Source: Thermothelomyces thermophilus ATCC 42464
Taxonomy: Eukaryota > Ascomycota > Sordariomycetes > Sordariales > Chaetomiaceae
Assembly: GCF_000226095.1 (NCBI RefSeq)
Contig: NC_016478.1
Location: 62,001 to 126,000 of the forward strand
Direction: 5' to 3'
Length of the DNA stretch: 64,000 nt
In this document: positions 1 to 11,364 of the stretch, piece after piece
Position numbering within the stretch: the first letter of the stretch is position 1
Layout of the letters: the number at the start of each line of letters is the position of its first letter
Made by a program: the position numbers and the translations under genes
The notes under the pieces: model-generated
Databases searched by the model: none
What the model was told of the DNA's origin: nothing
Seen by the model: the letters and a program-made list of their open reading frames with translations, nothing else

Positions 1-1902
1 CGACCTATCTAACGAAGAAGACGGCAAGCAGGGAAAAGAGTAGCCCCTAAGTAAAGTCTCGCGAGGGGGCTAGAAGACTATAACTACCTGGAAGACAAGT
101 TTATAGAGATTAGCAAAAGAATAGATAGACCTCCTTTTCTTATTCTAATCTTCCTTAACTCTACTAGCTTTATAAATACTTAAGTAGATAGTAGATATTT
201 TAGCTATAGCGTTATTAGTAAGAGAATATACTAGAAGCTCGGAATTAAGTAGATTAGTTTACCTACTATATGTACTCTTAGGACTATAACTAGGCTATAA
301 TAGAACCGGAAGATCACCTAGATAGCCTAGATTATAATGGATATCGATGGCTAGGAGAGTTAGGCCGCGTTTTATATAGTCCTAGGACTTATATATAACG
401 TTATACTAGATCTTCTATAGATAGAATACTAGGAGGTTAAACTAGATATATACGTAGGTATTCTTAAAATCGGGACGTAACCAGGATTACTTATCTATAA
501 GATCTCTTCACGGTCGAGATAGATAGGAATCTCCTAAATTATAGGTATAGTCTTTATAGGTATGGTTCGAAAGGTACAGAAGAAGAAGACTTCTGATACC
601 TTCCTAATTACTAGCATCTAGGAAATAATAACTATCCTAGAATCAAGACGCTAATTTGACAGAGAAGGTATAGGGAAGGGAGGTACCTAACTAGGGCCTG
701 GTACGGAGTCAGAGGTCACCTTACTAGACGAACTTTATAACTTTGCCGACCTCTTTAATAAGGAGAAAGCTAGTAGACTTCCCCTATATTACGGTACAGC
801 CGATCATTATATCAAATTAAAGGAAGGCCTAGACAGAAAGATCCCTAAACTCTCTTAGGAGCCTCTTTACAATATACCATAAGATCATTTATTAGAAGTC
901 CGAAAGCAAGTCGTTAACTTGCTAGATAAGGGATAGATCTAAGCTAGCTCCTCTTCGGCCGCTGCCCCTATCTTCTTGATAAAGAAAGCAGATAGAGGTT
1001 AGAGGTTCTATATTAACTATCGAGCGTTAAACAAGATTATAAAGTAAGATCGATACCCCCTCTTACTTATTAAGGAAACGCTTTGCTCCCTAGCTAGAGC
1101 TAAGTGGTTTATAAAGTTAAATATCTAGGTAGCCTTCTACTATATCCGGATCGTAGAGGGCTATAAATATTTAATGATATTCTAGACCTAGTTTAGCCTC
1201 TTTAAGTGGCTTATCTATCCTTTTAGACTTGTAAGTATACCTATAACCTTCTAATAATATATTAATAACGCTCTTAGCCTAATACTTAGGGACTTTATGA
1301 TAGTATACCTTAATAATATCTTAGTTTATACTTCAGGTAGTAGGAAAGACTATATAAGGTAAGTAAGGGATATATTCTAAAGGTTATAGAAAGTAGGACT
1401 TATACTAGACCTTAAGAAGTATATATTTACTATAAAAGAAGTTAAGTACCTTGGCCATATTATAGGAGTAGGGGCCTAGGTCTATCTAGACCCTGAAAAG
1501 CTAGCCGCTATCTACGAGTAGAAGGTACTATAGAAGGTTTGGGGAGTACGAAGCTTTCTAGGGTTTGCCAATTTCTACTAAGACTTTATCCCTAACTTTT
1601 CTAGGCTAATAGAACCCTTAACGTGGTTAACCTATAAGAATACCCTATTCTAGTAGGGGACTAAGGAATAGAAGGCCTTTGATGCCCTTAAAATAGCCTT
1701 TATATTAGAACCTATCCTTGTATAATAGGACCCTAAACAGGAGACAATACCTAAGGTAGATTACTCCGGGACGGTGCTAGGAAGGTACCTATCCTAATAG
1801 GGAGAAGACGAGGTCCTATACTCTATAGCCTATTACTCTACGAAACTAACCCTAGCTAAATAGAACTATATAATCTATAATAAGGAGTTACTTATAATTA
1901 TC
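1..1902 (+). pseudogene. Alpha-1 gag-pol, first segment: protease, reverse transcriptase, start of RNase H
   Basis: Read through its stops, this segment shows a retropepsin active site near 187-215 (V-D-S-R-Y-F-S-Y, where D-S-G is expected). A gypsy RT follows from about 780 to 1540. It includes the stretch around 960-1080 ending in RALNKIIK and the catalytic box near 1305-1320, which reads YLNNILVY instead of YLDDILVY, so both catalytic Asp have become Asn. Connection and early RNase H sequence (YSTKLTLAK, then KELLIII) run up to 1902, where beta-1 is inserted. More than 25 in-frame TAG/TAA codons sit at Trp or Gln positions. Upstream gag lies outside the window. It is non-functional. Confidence 0.88.
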
Positions 1903-2337
1903 TGTCACGGAAATATACATATAGGATGCCGCTAGAGCCGCCTCCCTAACAGGCCAATAGGACAGCAGGAATGATAGGCCAATTAGGATAGGATCACACT
2001 TAGCAAGAAATGATCCTAGCAGAGGATCACTAGCTTACGATATGAGCCAGGTAAGCTAGTACAAAGGATCACTACGACTATTAGTAATCCTAGGATTATA
2101 TATATATATATAGATAGTCACTTGTTATAGTAGACTCTAGGAGTTTACTAGTAATAGCAACCTAACCTATAATCATAGTACTTATACTAAGCATCACTAA
2201 CTACTATAAGAGATAACTCTAATGTTGTTATAAACCCTTTGGCTTCACCAAATCCCTTAGACAACCTGTACACTTGTCCCGCTTAATTTACCTCCGTCTA
2301 AACCCTTTTAGAAGAAGTCTAAGTTAGGTTTATTATA
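1903..2337 (+). repeat. Beta-1 5' LTR (subtype I)
   Basis: Direct repeat of 9039-9471, differing mainly by C/T and G/A. A TATA-rich run near 2099-2112 marks the likely U3/R border. The part after it (R/U5) is shared by all beta LTRs, while the U3 before it is specific to subtype I. I see no clear TGG primer-binding site directly after 2337. Confidence 0.9.
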
Positions 2338-2367
2338 TATTGCTATCACTCCCTTCGTTCCATTATA

Positions 2368-4821
2368 GCTCAGAACAGAGGTAATTTCGACCTTGATATC
2401 GATATAGCTATTAACGTTACAGCCGAATAGCTGCTTGCCTAGCTTGGTCAACTCTAGTAGCAGATCTAGGAGTTAGACTAGAGAGATAAGGTTACTTAAG
2501 CTTAGATCAAGGAACTCGAGAATGGCGAAAAGCACTTGTAGAAGCTAGTTAACGAGGCCTACGCCAAAATCAAGGCACTCGAGGGCGCTAAAGCGAGCTA
2601 TATTAAGATCGAACTACCTGGCAAATATAGAGAAACTAAGGAGGATCTCGTAGAATTCCTGACAAACCTCCGATCCTACTTTTAGCTTAATAATGACAAG
2701 TTTCCGGATAATAAAGCTAAAGTCCTCTATATAGCTACGAGACTAGAGGGCAAGGTACTTAGATAGTTTAAGCCTACGTGGAATGACTATCTTACTAAGG
2801 AAGACGAAGACGACCGAGACGCGTTTACGTAGGTAGTCTTTCGATCCTATAACTGGTTTAAAGAAAAGCTTTAGAAGGTTTTTAGCGACAAAGACGAGAA
2901 GATTTATACGTAAGAAAGACTTACTAATCTCTAATGGACTAAGTTAATAGCCTCTTATGCTATATAGTTTAGATAGAATATACTTAAGTCTTAGCTTAAT
3001 GATAAGGTATTAATATAATTGTTCTATAATAGCTTAAAGGAAAAGGTTAAAGATAAGCTATATAAGTATAACTAGCCTAAGACCCTAGATAAATATATTA
3101 TATAGGCTATTAGGATCGATAATTAACTCTATATATAAGAGTAGTAAAAACGAGGTTAGATAAACAGAACTACGGTTAAGGCTAATAATAAGAGAAAACA
3201 AGCATATATTAGCACCTTATATAGGATATATCCTAGAGCTATAGATATAGACGTAGCATAGAAGCAGGATGAGAAGAAGATGACTAAAGACAAGTCTAAC
3301 GTTACCTACTATAACTATAGAAAGAAAGGACACTATAAACAAGAATATCGAAATCTAAAGAAAGACTAGAAACTAGTCCTTAGAAAGGAAATTATAGCTA
3401 TTAACGAAACCACTAAGGATATTATCGAAGTAATAGCTATAAGCTACAAAAACAGGGATAGCGATATAGATAGTCTCGGACGCGATAGCGACGGTAGAGA
3501 CAAACAAGCACCGTACTCCGAACTGGTTACTATAGACCTAGAGATAGGTCTTGCTAAATAGGATATAGCAGGAGAGTATATACTACCAATTTCAATTCTC
3601 CTAGCCTTAAGGCAGTAAGGTTTTATAGTTACCTAGAGGTAGGATAGATTATAGACAACCGATACCTAAGGAATCGAAAGACCTAGACCTAATGTTCTAT
3701 TCCTCTAGGAACGAATCAAATAGTACCGTAACGAAGTTTTCCGGCTTAACACGGAACTATATAAATAGGATAGATGCTTGATTTGACTTGCCTAGTAGAG
3801 TAATGAGATAAGGGACGAGATAAGGGAACTCTGATATATTATAGAAACTATTAAAGGGGAATAGCCTATGACATATAATAGGCCTAATAGCTACGCCAAG
3901 TATTTTAATGATTAGTAACTTAGCTATGATATATAGAACCCCGAGTACTAGTTTATACGTGTAAACTATAGAAAAGACAAACGTATATAGGAAAACTATT
4001 GGAAGAAACACTCCTACCTTAGCATTAAAGTACTTATAGTCTACGTATAGTAGGAAGGATTTAGAAAAGAATTCTAATACCTTCTAGGCGACGTTATATA
4101 ACTATACCTATAATATGAGGTATATATATAAGTGCCCTAATTCTAGTATATATTATATAAATGCCGATATTACTTTTGTAACAAATTTAAAAACAATTAC
4201 TAGCCGACTTGATAAGGAAATGAGGATAGAAGCCTCTGCCTTATGGAATAGGTCCATAATATAGGAAATAGAGTAGCCAAATTGCTCTAGAAGATCGAAG
4301 CCCGCGATCTAGAAGGCATTATAGTAGTACTAAAACGAGCCTAGCCTAGGCACTATGGAATAGGACAAGATATATAAGACTTGTGCCAGAGTAACGACCA
4401 CCTCTACCACATAGACGAAAAGAAATCGCGAATCTAGGAGCTTTAGATAAAGCTATAGCACGTACGACGGAAAGTAGAACAGACCTAATAGTAAGAAGCT
4501 ACTAGCACTTAATGGCTTATAGAAATGAGTACGATCGACAAAGCCGCTATTAGCCGAACAACCGAAGAGGTTAACACTGACCTAGGAAACGGGTTAGGGC
4601 CCTCCAAGGGGCCTAAAAACCATTAACGTCTATATAGCGGCGAGTGGTAGCATAGTATAGGAGGAACTAGCGTAAGAGACCACTATATCGAGACCTCCTA
4701 GTAGAAACATGGGAAATCGCCGTAATCTTTGGGCAACGGTAGTAAGACAAGCGATTATAGATAATAGCACGATGGAAATAGCATAAAATGCTTGTACTAG
4801 TAGATAGTAGAGCAGAGATAA
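2368..4821 (+). pseudogene. gag: Beta-1 gag (capsid and CCHC knuckle), start codon and many codons mutated
   Basis: The start is ATA at 2368. The same position is ATG (M-V-stop-N-G-G) in beta-2 and beta-5, so this is a RIP-destroyed ATG. The frame runs 818 codons to TAA at 4819-4821. An N-terminal helical stretch includes IKELENGEKHL, followed by a capsid-like region (about 2610-3120). A zinc knuckle at about 3308-3355 reads YYNYRKKGHYKQEYR, a C-x2-C-x4-H-x4-C motif in which all three Cys became Tyr. About 500 codons follow the knuckle, long for a gypsy Gag. There are many in-frame TAG/TAA codons. Confidence 0.85.
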
Positions 4822-7800
4822 ACCTAATTTCGCTAACACTTGTAAATTAGCTATAGATACCCTAGAGAATAAAGCAAAAGTATAGTATAATTAAAGAGCT
4901 ATTTCTAATATAATAGGTATATAGGGAGACTAAACCGATTAACATCACTATAGTAAGGAAAACTATAGTAATTATATTTAGTATTATAGATATAGGCAAT
5001 GATAAAGATATAATATTAGGATTGCTATAGTATAAAGATTATAACCTAGACATTAGCTAGAAGAATAGTAGCTACCTATAACCCTAAATAGAGTCATATT
5101 TGACTAGCGAGATAGGGAGCGTACAAGGATCGCGAGCAGACGATGCTTAGGGGAAGGCATATCCTACGGATCTACCGTAAGAGACAGACAATGGCAGGTA
5201 GACTACTATAGACTCTAGAAGGAGCAGTATAACAATACCGACATTACGATAGGAGGAACGAGCTAAACTGCCGATAGTTATTCTCTCTATTGACAAATGT
5301 AGAGCATTGTAACTAGAGTAGTAGGTTAAGATAGGAGAAATCGCTAGTATCGCTATGGATAGAACTAAGTTCGTATACTATTAAAAAGCTAAGAGATAAG
5401 ATAAGACTAGGGAAGTATTAAAGGAATATAAAGGATACCTAGCATTCGAACCGAAGTATCTGGAAGGATTACTAGAGTATAGCCTATAGGATTATAAGAT
5501 TAAGCTTAAAGAAGGAGTATAACTAAAGTTCTTTAAGATTTACTATATAAGCTAGATATAGAATAAAGAACTTAAGTGATATTTAGAGGAAAATCTTCGA
5601 AGAGGATATATCTGCCTATCGACATTGCTAGTAGGCTACCTAATCCTATTTATACCTAAGAAAGATAGAAAGCTACGGTTATACGTCGACTATTGGCAAC
5701 TTAACGAATAGACCGTGAAAAACCGATACCTATTACTACTAATCTCACAGCTCCGAGATCAGTTAGCAGGAGCCTAATATTTTACACGTCTTGACTTGCT
5801 ATTGGCCTATAACTATATACAGATTAAAGAAGGCGACGAGTAGAAAACGGCCTTTAGGATACCCTATAGTTACTACGAGTACCTCGTCATGCTATTTAGA
5901 CTTACAAACACGTTAGCAACGTTCTAAGCCCTAATCGATTAAGCTATCCGACCCTTTCTTGACAAATTTACGGTATATTATCTCAATAATATACTTATCT
6001 TCTCTAAAACAATAGACGAACACTAGAAGTATATAAGAGTAGTACTAGACACATTATACGCGTATAAGCTATTAGTTAATAAGGAAAAGAGCGAATTCTA
6101 CGTTAGGAAGATAGTATTTTTAGGATACGAGATATCCCTAGGATAAATTCGGATAGAACCTTTAAAGGTTGAAGCTATTAAGAATTGGCTACGACCGACA
6201 TTAGTTATAGAAGTACAAAGTTTCATTAGGTTTACAAACTTCTACTAGATGTTTATTAGGAACTTTAGAGCAATTGTACGACCTTTATACGAACTTACTA
6301 AGAAGAACGCTAAATTCTAATAGGAAGAGTAATACGAGTAAGCATTTATATGGATCTGTGATACCATTACTAAAGATCTAGTACTAGTACTACCAGACCC
6401 TAAGAAGCTATTTAAGGTAGAAACGGACGCTTTAGACTACACTATCGGAGGACAGTTAGGACAATAAAACAAATAAGGGAAGCTATATCCTATAGCCTTC
6501 TTTTTAAAGAAGCTCGATAGACTACGTCTTAATTATCCGATCTATAATAAGGAACTACTTATAATCGTCAAAGCTTTTAAGGAATAATGACTATACCTTA
6601 GTAGTATAATCGAACCAATATAAGTATATACAGATTATAAGAATTTACAATACTTTATAATAACGAAGGAGCTTAATAGACGACAAATACGATAGGCAGA
6701 ATTCCTTATAGAATTCAATTTTGAGATCTACTATAAGAAGGGTAAAGAGAACGTATAAGCGGACGCCTTAAGTCGACGAACGGATTATACAAAAAAACAA
6801 ACAGAAACGACGCTACCGTTATTTAAGGAACGAATAGATAGAATGCTATATTACGAAACGTAGATACCTATAGAAGATAATCTACTCGACTTGTTCCTAG
6901 AATATTATATAATCTTTCGAGAAGAAAGGATTAACGAGACATAGTATCAAGTAGCACCCGGACTAGTAGTACCTAGCAAAGTAGAAGAAAAAGATAGGAA
7001 ACTCTAATACCAAGGCAAAGCGTATATCTATGATAAAGATCAATAGCTATAAATGATTTAAGGACTTTACAAATCGAAACTTAGAGGATATAAAGGAGTT
7101 ACGAAGACTATCGCACAAGTCTAGAAACACTATAACTTTCTATAGTTAACGGTATAAGTTAAGAAAGTCATATAGAACTGCGACATCTATAATCGAAGCA
7201 AAACGGTACAATATAAGCCGTATAGGCTACTTTAGCCACTGCTAACAGCTAATAAACTATAGAGTTTAGTTACGATAGACTTCATTACGAAACTACTAGA
7301 ATCTAAGGATACGGCTATAGGAGTAATCTACGATAGTATTCTTACTATAGTAGATTGCCTAACTAAATAAGTATACTTCTTTCCCTATAAGGAGTCCTAG
7401 ATAGCTAAACAGTTAGCAGACGTGATCTATCGGCAAGTCGTATTAGTATACGCTTAGCTATAGGAATAGATTACTAACAGAGATACTAAGTTTGTATCGA
7501 AGTTCTGGTAAGCGTTAATATAACGATTAGGCGTTAATAGTAAGCTGTCAACGGCATACTACCTACAGACTAACAGACAAACGGAGCGACTAAACTAAGT
7601 TATCGAGCAGTACCTCCGTTCTTACGTTAACTACTAGCAAGATGACTAGGTTATACTATTACTAACAGTATAACTCACTTATAATATAATGCTAACAGAA
7701 ACGACCAAAGTTATACTATTCTTCGCGAACTACGGATATAAAGCAGACCTTAGGTAAGGACTAGAGGTTATAGTGCCGAGAGCAGTAGTCAAAGTAAAAC

Positions 7801-8417
7801 AAATATACGTACTATATAAGAAGCTTAAAAAGGAACTCGAGTTTATTAGAACCAGAATAAAGAACTACTATAACAAATATAGGCTCGAGGGACCTTACCT
7901 AGAGAGAGGAGATAAAGTCTACCTAATTATATAAAACTTATAAACTAAATAACTAAGCATAAAGCTAGACTTTAAGAAGGTTAGACCCTTTGTTATCAAA
8001 GAACGAATCTCGACATCTAACTATTGACTATCGTTACCGTCATCTATATAACTATAGACAGACATTTTTTATATTTTACTTCTTAAACTAGCGCCAAAGA
8101 ACGCTAAAATCGCTACGAATATCGAAGCAAAGGACAAAGAGAAAGAATAGGACGTCAAAGAAATTCTAGATTTACGTATTATTAATAGGGAACTATAGTA
8201 TCTAGTTAAATAGCTCGATTTTAAACTAGAGGACAACTCGTAGGAACTAGTCAAGAATTTAAACTGCCCTAAGAAACTAGAACAGTTCTACTACTAGAAC
8301 CTGGATCGACTATAGGCACTAGCTTAGATAAAATAGCCAAGTCAGCCTCCGATAAATCTAGGCCTAAAGAGGACCAATCAAACGGGACGTCAGCACCCTA
8401 GGACCGTACGTTACTAA
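4623..8417 (+). pseudogene. pol: Beta-1 pol: protease, RT, RNase H, integrase, chromodomain
   Basis: This lies in the -1 frame relative to gag and overlaps it by up to about 200 bases; the start is approximate. Landmarks are: protease LVDSRAEINLIS at 4794-4829; RT box YLNNILIF near 5976-6000 (Asp pair lost); RNase H DALDYTIGGQ near 6429 and TDYKNL near 6631; ADALSRR near 6760 ending RNase H; integrase Asp in TIDFITKL (about 7273), a mutated TDRDTKF reading TNRDTKF (about 7474) and the Gln-Thr-Glu-Arg region (about 7578); and a chromodomain at 8154-8300 with VKEILDL and YLVK. It ends at TAA 8415-8417. Dozens of TAG/TAA codons make it dead. Confidence 0.88.
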
Positions 8418-8911
8418 CAACGCGTACCTTGGAATCCCGCACCCTCCGTTCTTCCACCTCTATTTCCTCTATAGACTATATACCTCGACGAAACAACTTA
8501 GAACCCTACTCCTTTAAGAAACGTTTCTAGTAACGAAGACGAGCTAATTGACCGATAGCCGTCTAAAGTTAAGTCTAAAGAACGAAAAGGGCCTCTTTAG
8601 CATTAGCCTCTTCTTATTCTACGCGTTTCTACTTAGATATAATCTTTGTCATTATAAAAGATTAGCTATAAACATTAAGGTAATAAACAAGGCTACGAAC
8701 AAGCAGACGCTATATTAGAACCATTATAAGAACGACCCTAACATATACACTTGCTATAGCAAGAAGAGCCTAACGCTATATGACAAGCTAAGTTTCGCTT
8801 AAAACACCACAAACACGGTATAATGTCTATACTAGAAGAATCAATAAAAGAAGCAAGCGCGGTGTGCTATTAGGATTTCGAAGATTGACGCTTAGAGATA
8901 CGATCTGCCAT
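8261..8911 (-). pseudogene. Beta-1 antisense gene, subtype I: six-cysteine plus helical protein
   Basis: Read on the minus strand from ATG at 8911 (M-A-D-R-I-S-K-R) to TGA at 8261-8263, this is 217 codons in one frame and ends antisense to the 3' end of pol. The same frame at the same length exists in beta-3 (651 nt after removing a solo LTR) and at 660 nt in beta-5. In beta-5 the N-terminal part shows C-x2-C-x6-C-x8-C-x2-C-x6-C spacing (two Cys mutated to Tyr). The C-terminal half is Lys/Glu-rich and probably coiled coil. RIP-type stops interrupt it. Function is unknown. The spacing matches the Zn2Cys6 binuclear-cluster consensus of fungal transcription factors, but no DNA-binding role is shown. 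Confidence 0.7.
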
Positions 8912-9038
8912 CTTATTAGTCATTAGTAGTACGGAAAAAAGGAAAAAATTACAAGGTATACGTGGAAAAGGACGTTAGCGCTATTTGAAACGGCCTAAGA
9001 TAGGCTTTCAGGTTGAAAGCCTTGAAGGAGGGGCATCG

Positions 9039-9471
9039 TATTACGGAAATATACATGTAAGATGCCGCCGGAGCCGCCTCTCTAACAGGCCAATAGGATA
9101 GTAAGAATAATAGGCTAATTAGGACAGGATTACACTTGGCAAGAAATGATCCTAGCAGAGGATTACTAGCTTACGATGTGAGCTAGGTAAGCTAATACGG
9201 AGGATTATCACGACTGTTAGTGATCCTAGGATTATATATATATATAGATAGTTACTCGTTATAGTAGACTCTAGGAGTTCACTAGTGATAGTAACCTAAC
9301 TTATAATTATAGTACTTATACTAAGTATCGCTGACTACTGTAAGAGATAACTCTAGTGTTGTTGTGAACCCTTTGGCTTTACCGAATCCCTTAGACGACC
9401 TGTACGCTTATCCCGCTTAATTTACCTCTGTCTGAACCCTTTTAGAAGAAGTCTGAGTTAGGTTTGTCATA
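9039..9471 (+). repeat. Beta-1 3' LTR (subtype I)
   Basis: Starts TATTACGG (mutated TGTCACGG), preceded by the purine tract AAGGAGGGG at about 9025-9033. Ends GTCATA at 9471, just before the TTATC duplication. It is the direct repeat of 1903-2337. Confidence 0.9.
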
Positions 9472-10139
9472 TTATCTTATACCTAAAGGCCTAGTTAGCT
9501 AAGCTTTATAAAATTATAGCTCTCTTTTAGATCTTAACTAACTATAAAAACCTTAAATACTTTTCCTAGCCTTATTTAATTAATAAGTGGTAAGCTTAAT
9601 AGGCCGAGATACTCTCCCTCTTTAACTTTAAGCTCTATTACTAACCTAGGTCGTAAGCGTCCTGCCCTAACGCCCTGTCCCGTCGCGAATAAGACTTTCC
9701 TAAAGATATATAGCGTATAGTATAACTTCTCCCTACTATCTAGATAGACACGACCGATTCCTTAACGTCATCTAAAGTATCCTACTTACTAAAGGGGAGT
9801 ACCATTTTTATAGATAAATAGCTAATAGCCTTATAGAATAAGGGAGTTATTAAGGATAAACATTATATATATTAGCTCTAGGCTATCTAGGACAAGGCCC
9901 GAAAATTTCCGAAGGAAGCGAATGTAACATAGACCTAGATTATAGACTACTCTCTTAATACGTAAGGTACTCTCTAGTTCCAGGGTAGACTTTAGCTCCC
10001 TATATAGAAACCACTTACCACTACTATCCTTTAATATATCTATAACTCCCCTATATCGGGTTACCTAGGGAGGAATAGGCTATTTAAAATGCTCTAATAG
10101 GACTACCATTAGGATTTTATATCCCTAGACGTAAAGAGG
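9472..10139 (+). pseudogene. Alpha-1 pol, second segment: RNase H end and integrase zinc domain
   Basis: Continues the alpha-1 frame after beta-1. The stretch around 9535-9690 reads LTNYKNLKYFS (TDHKNLEYF expected) and ends RNase H with PNALSRRE near 9670. It then runs through the linker into the integrase HHCC domain, with NSPISGYLGRNRLFKM near 10038-10095. The segment ends at LDVKR, where beta-2 interrupts it. The mutated Cys pair of the HHCC domain lies on the far side at 17726. Confidence 0.85.
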
Positions 10140-10587
10140 TGTGACGAACCCAACTCAGACTTCTTCTAAAAGGGTCCAGACAGAGGTAGATTAAGCGTGA
10201 CAGGCAGGCAGGTCATCTGAGGGATTCGGTAAAGCCAAAGGGTTTACAACAACACTTAGAGTTGTCTCTCATAGTAATTAGCAATGCTTAGTATAAGTAC
10301 TATAATTATAATTATTACTACTGGCGAACTCCTAGAGTCTACTATAACAAGTGACTAGCTAGCTATATATATATAATTGTCTGTCCTTCTTCAATAGTTA
10401 TCACTAGTACTACTTCTCCTTTCACTTCGTGATTCTGCGTTGTCGACGGTAACATGTTATTATCACTAGTAAAGACCTTAGTCTTGGCGGTGATAATCTT
10501 CTGATTGGTCTATCGAGTGATTGGCTGTCGGAATGTCCCGCGTCCTGGCTACAGCCTACTAGGCCGCCTATATGCTTATCCGTGACA
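10140..10587 (-). repeat. Beta-2 3' LTR (subtype II)
   Basis: On the plus strand it runs TGTGACGAACC to CCGTGACA, i.e. TGTCACGG...GTCACA in element orientation. R/U5 (to about 10370) is shared with all beta LTRs. U3 (about 10380-10587) is unlike subtypes I and III. Confidence 0.92.
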
Positions 10588-10714
10588 CGATGCCCCTCCT
10601 TTAAGGCTTTTGACCCGAAAGCCCTCTTAGGCTATTTCAAATAGCGCTAATAACCCTTCGCTTGTGAGTACTGTATTCTTCCTGTTTCTACATCGTAGTC
10701 GCCATGCTGACAAA

Positions 10715-11364
10715 ATGCCGATAGAGAAACGGAAGTTACATTCTACACATTACCGTGCTTCCCTTGCTTAGAACATCGCTAAGAACGGTTTTGTTGTTAT
10801 GCCTTGCTCTTAGTGTGCGTCACAAGGCCTTGTCTGCAAAATGATCGCGTGTATAAAGCGTTGTAAGGCCTATGTTCGTCAAGGTCGTTCTTACAATAGC
10901 TCTAGCATCTTACTTTCTTTCTATAAGCTTGTCTCCCCTTTTTTTTTTTTTTTTTACTATGATTCCTAATGTTTGTTCTAGTAGATTGTATTCTTTAGGA
11001 GCAGCGTCGTATCAAGGATACTAAATGTCGTGCCGAACTTGAGCTAGATAAGTCCTAATACCATCTAGAAGAAGCCTAGCACAAGTTGTCTAAAAAGCTT
11101 ATACGGCTCCGGCGTCTTTGTCAGTAAAAGGAGTTTTTGGTAGAGAAAGGTACCGATATAGTAGCATATAGTCTGTCGACCTTGGACAAGTTAGAGGAGG
11201 TTGAGCGGCAAGAGACGCTTACTATGCCCTTGTTACAGATTAATGATGCCGTCGATACTATCGACTAAGGCACTGTCTTTAGTTCTGTCCCGGGTTTTCC
11301 TTTAGTCGATCCGGGTTCTGCTAGTAGAACTGTTCTAGTTTCTTAGGATAGTTCAAATTCTTGA
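10715..11364 (+). pseudogene. Beta-2 antisense gene, subtype II: six-cysteine plus helical protein
   Basis: Starts at ATG 10715 (MPIEKRKLH) and reads in frame through the cysteine array at 10805-10895: C-x2-C-x6-C-x8-C-x2-Y-x6-Y, the last two being Cys to Tyr changes. A 17-T run at 10939-10955 follows. The charged C-terminal part (EEQRRIKDTK at 10999, then RLRRLCQ and VEKGTDIV) lies in a frame shifted relative to the start. The join is therefore either a length change in the T run or an intron ending near 10998. The stop is TGA 11362-11364, antisense to the 3' end of pol. The protein is clearly related in design, not in close sequence, to the subtype I and III versions. Confidence 0.7.

Larger units (their letters stand above)
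1903..9471 (+). mobile_element. Beta-1: complete RIP-mutated chromodomain Ty3/gypsy retrotransposon
   Basis: A 7.57 kb element with two LTRs of about 433-435 bp (1903-2337 and 9039-9471). It is flanked by the 5-bp target duplication TTATC (1898-1902 and 9472-9476). Removing it restores the alpha-1 RNase H frame. The LTR starts TGTCACGG and ends in a mutated form of GTCACA. Internal order is gag, pol in the -1 frame, an antisense gene, a purine tract, then the 3' LTR. It belongs to the LTR/antisense subtype I shared with beta-3 and beta-5. Confidence 0.93.
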
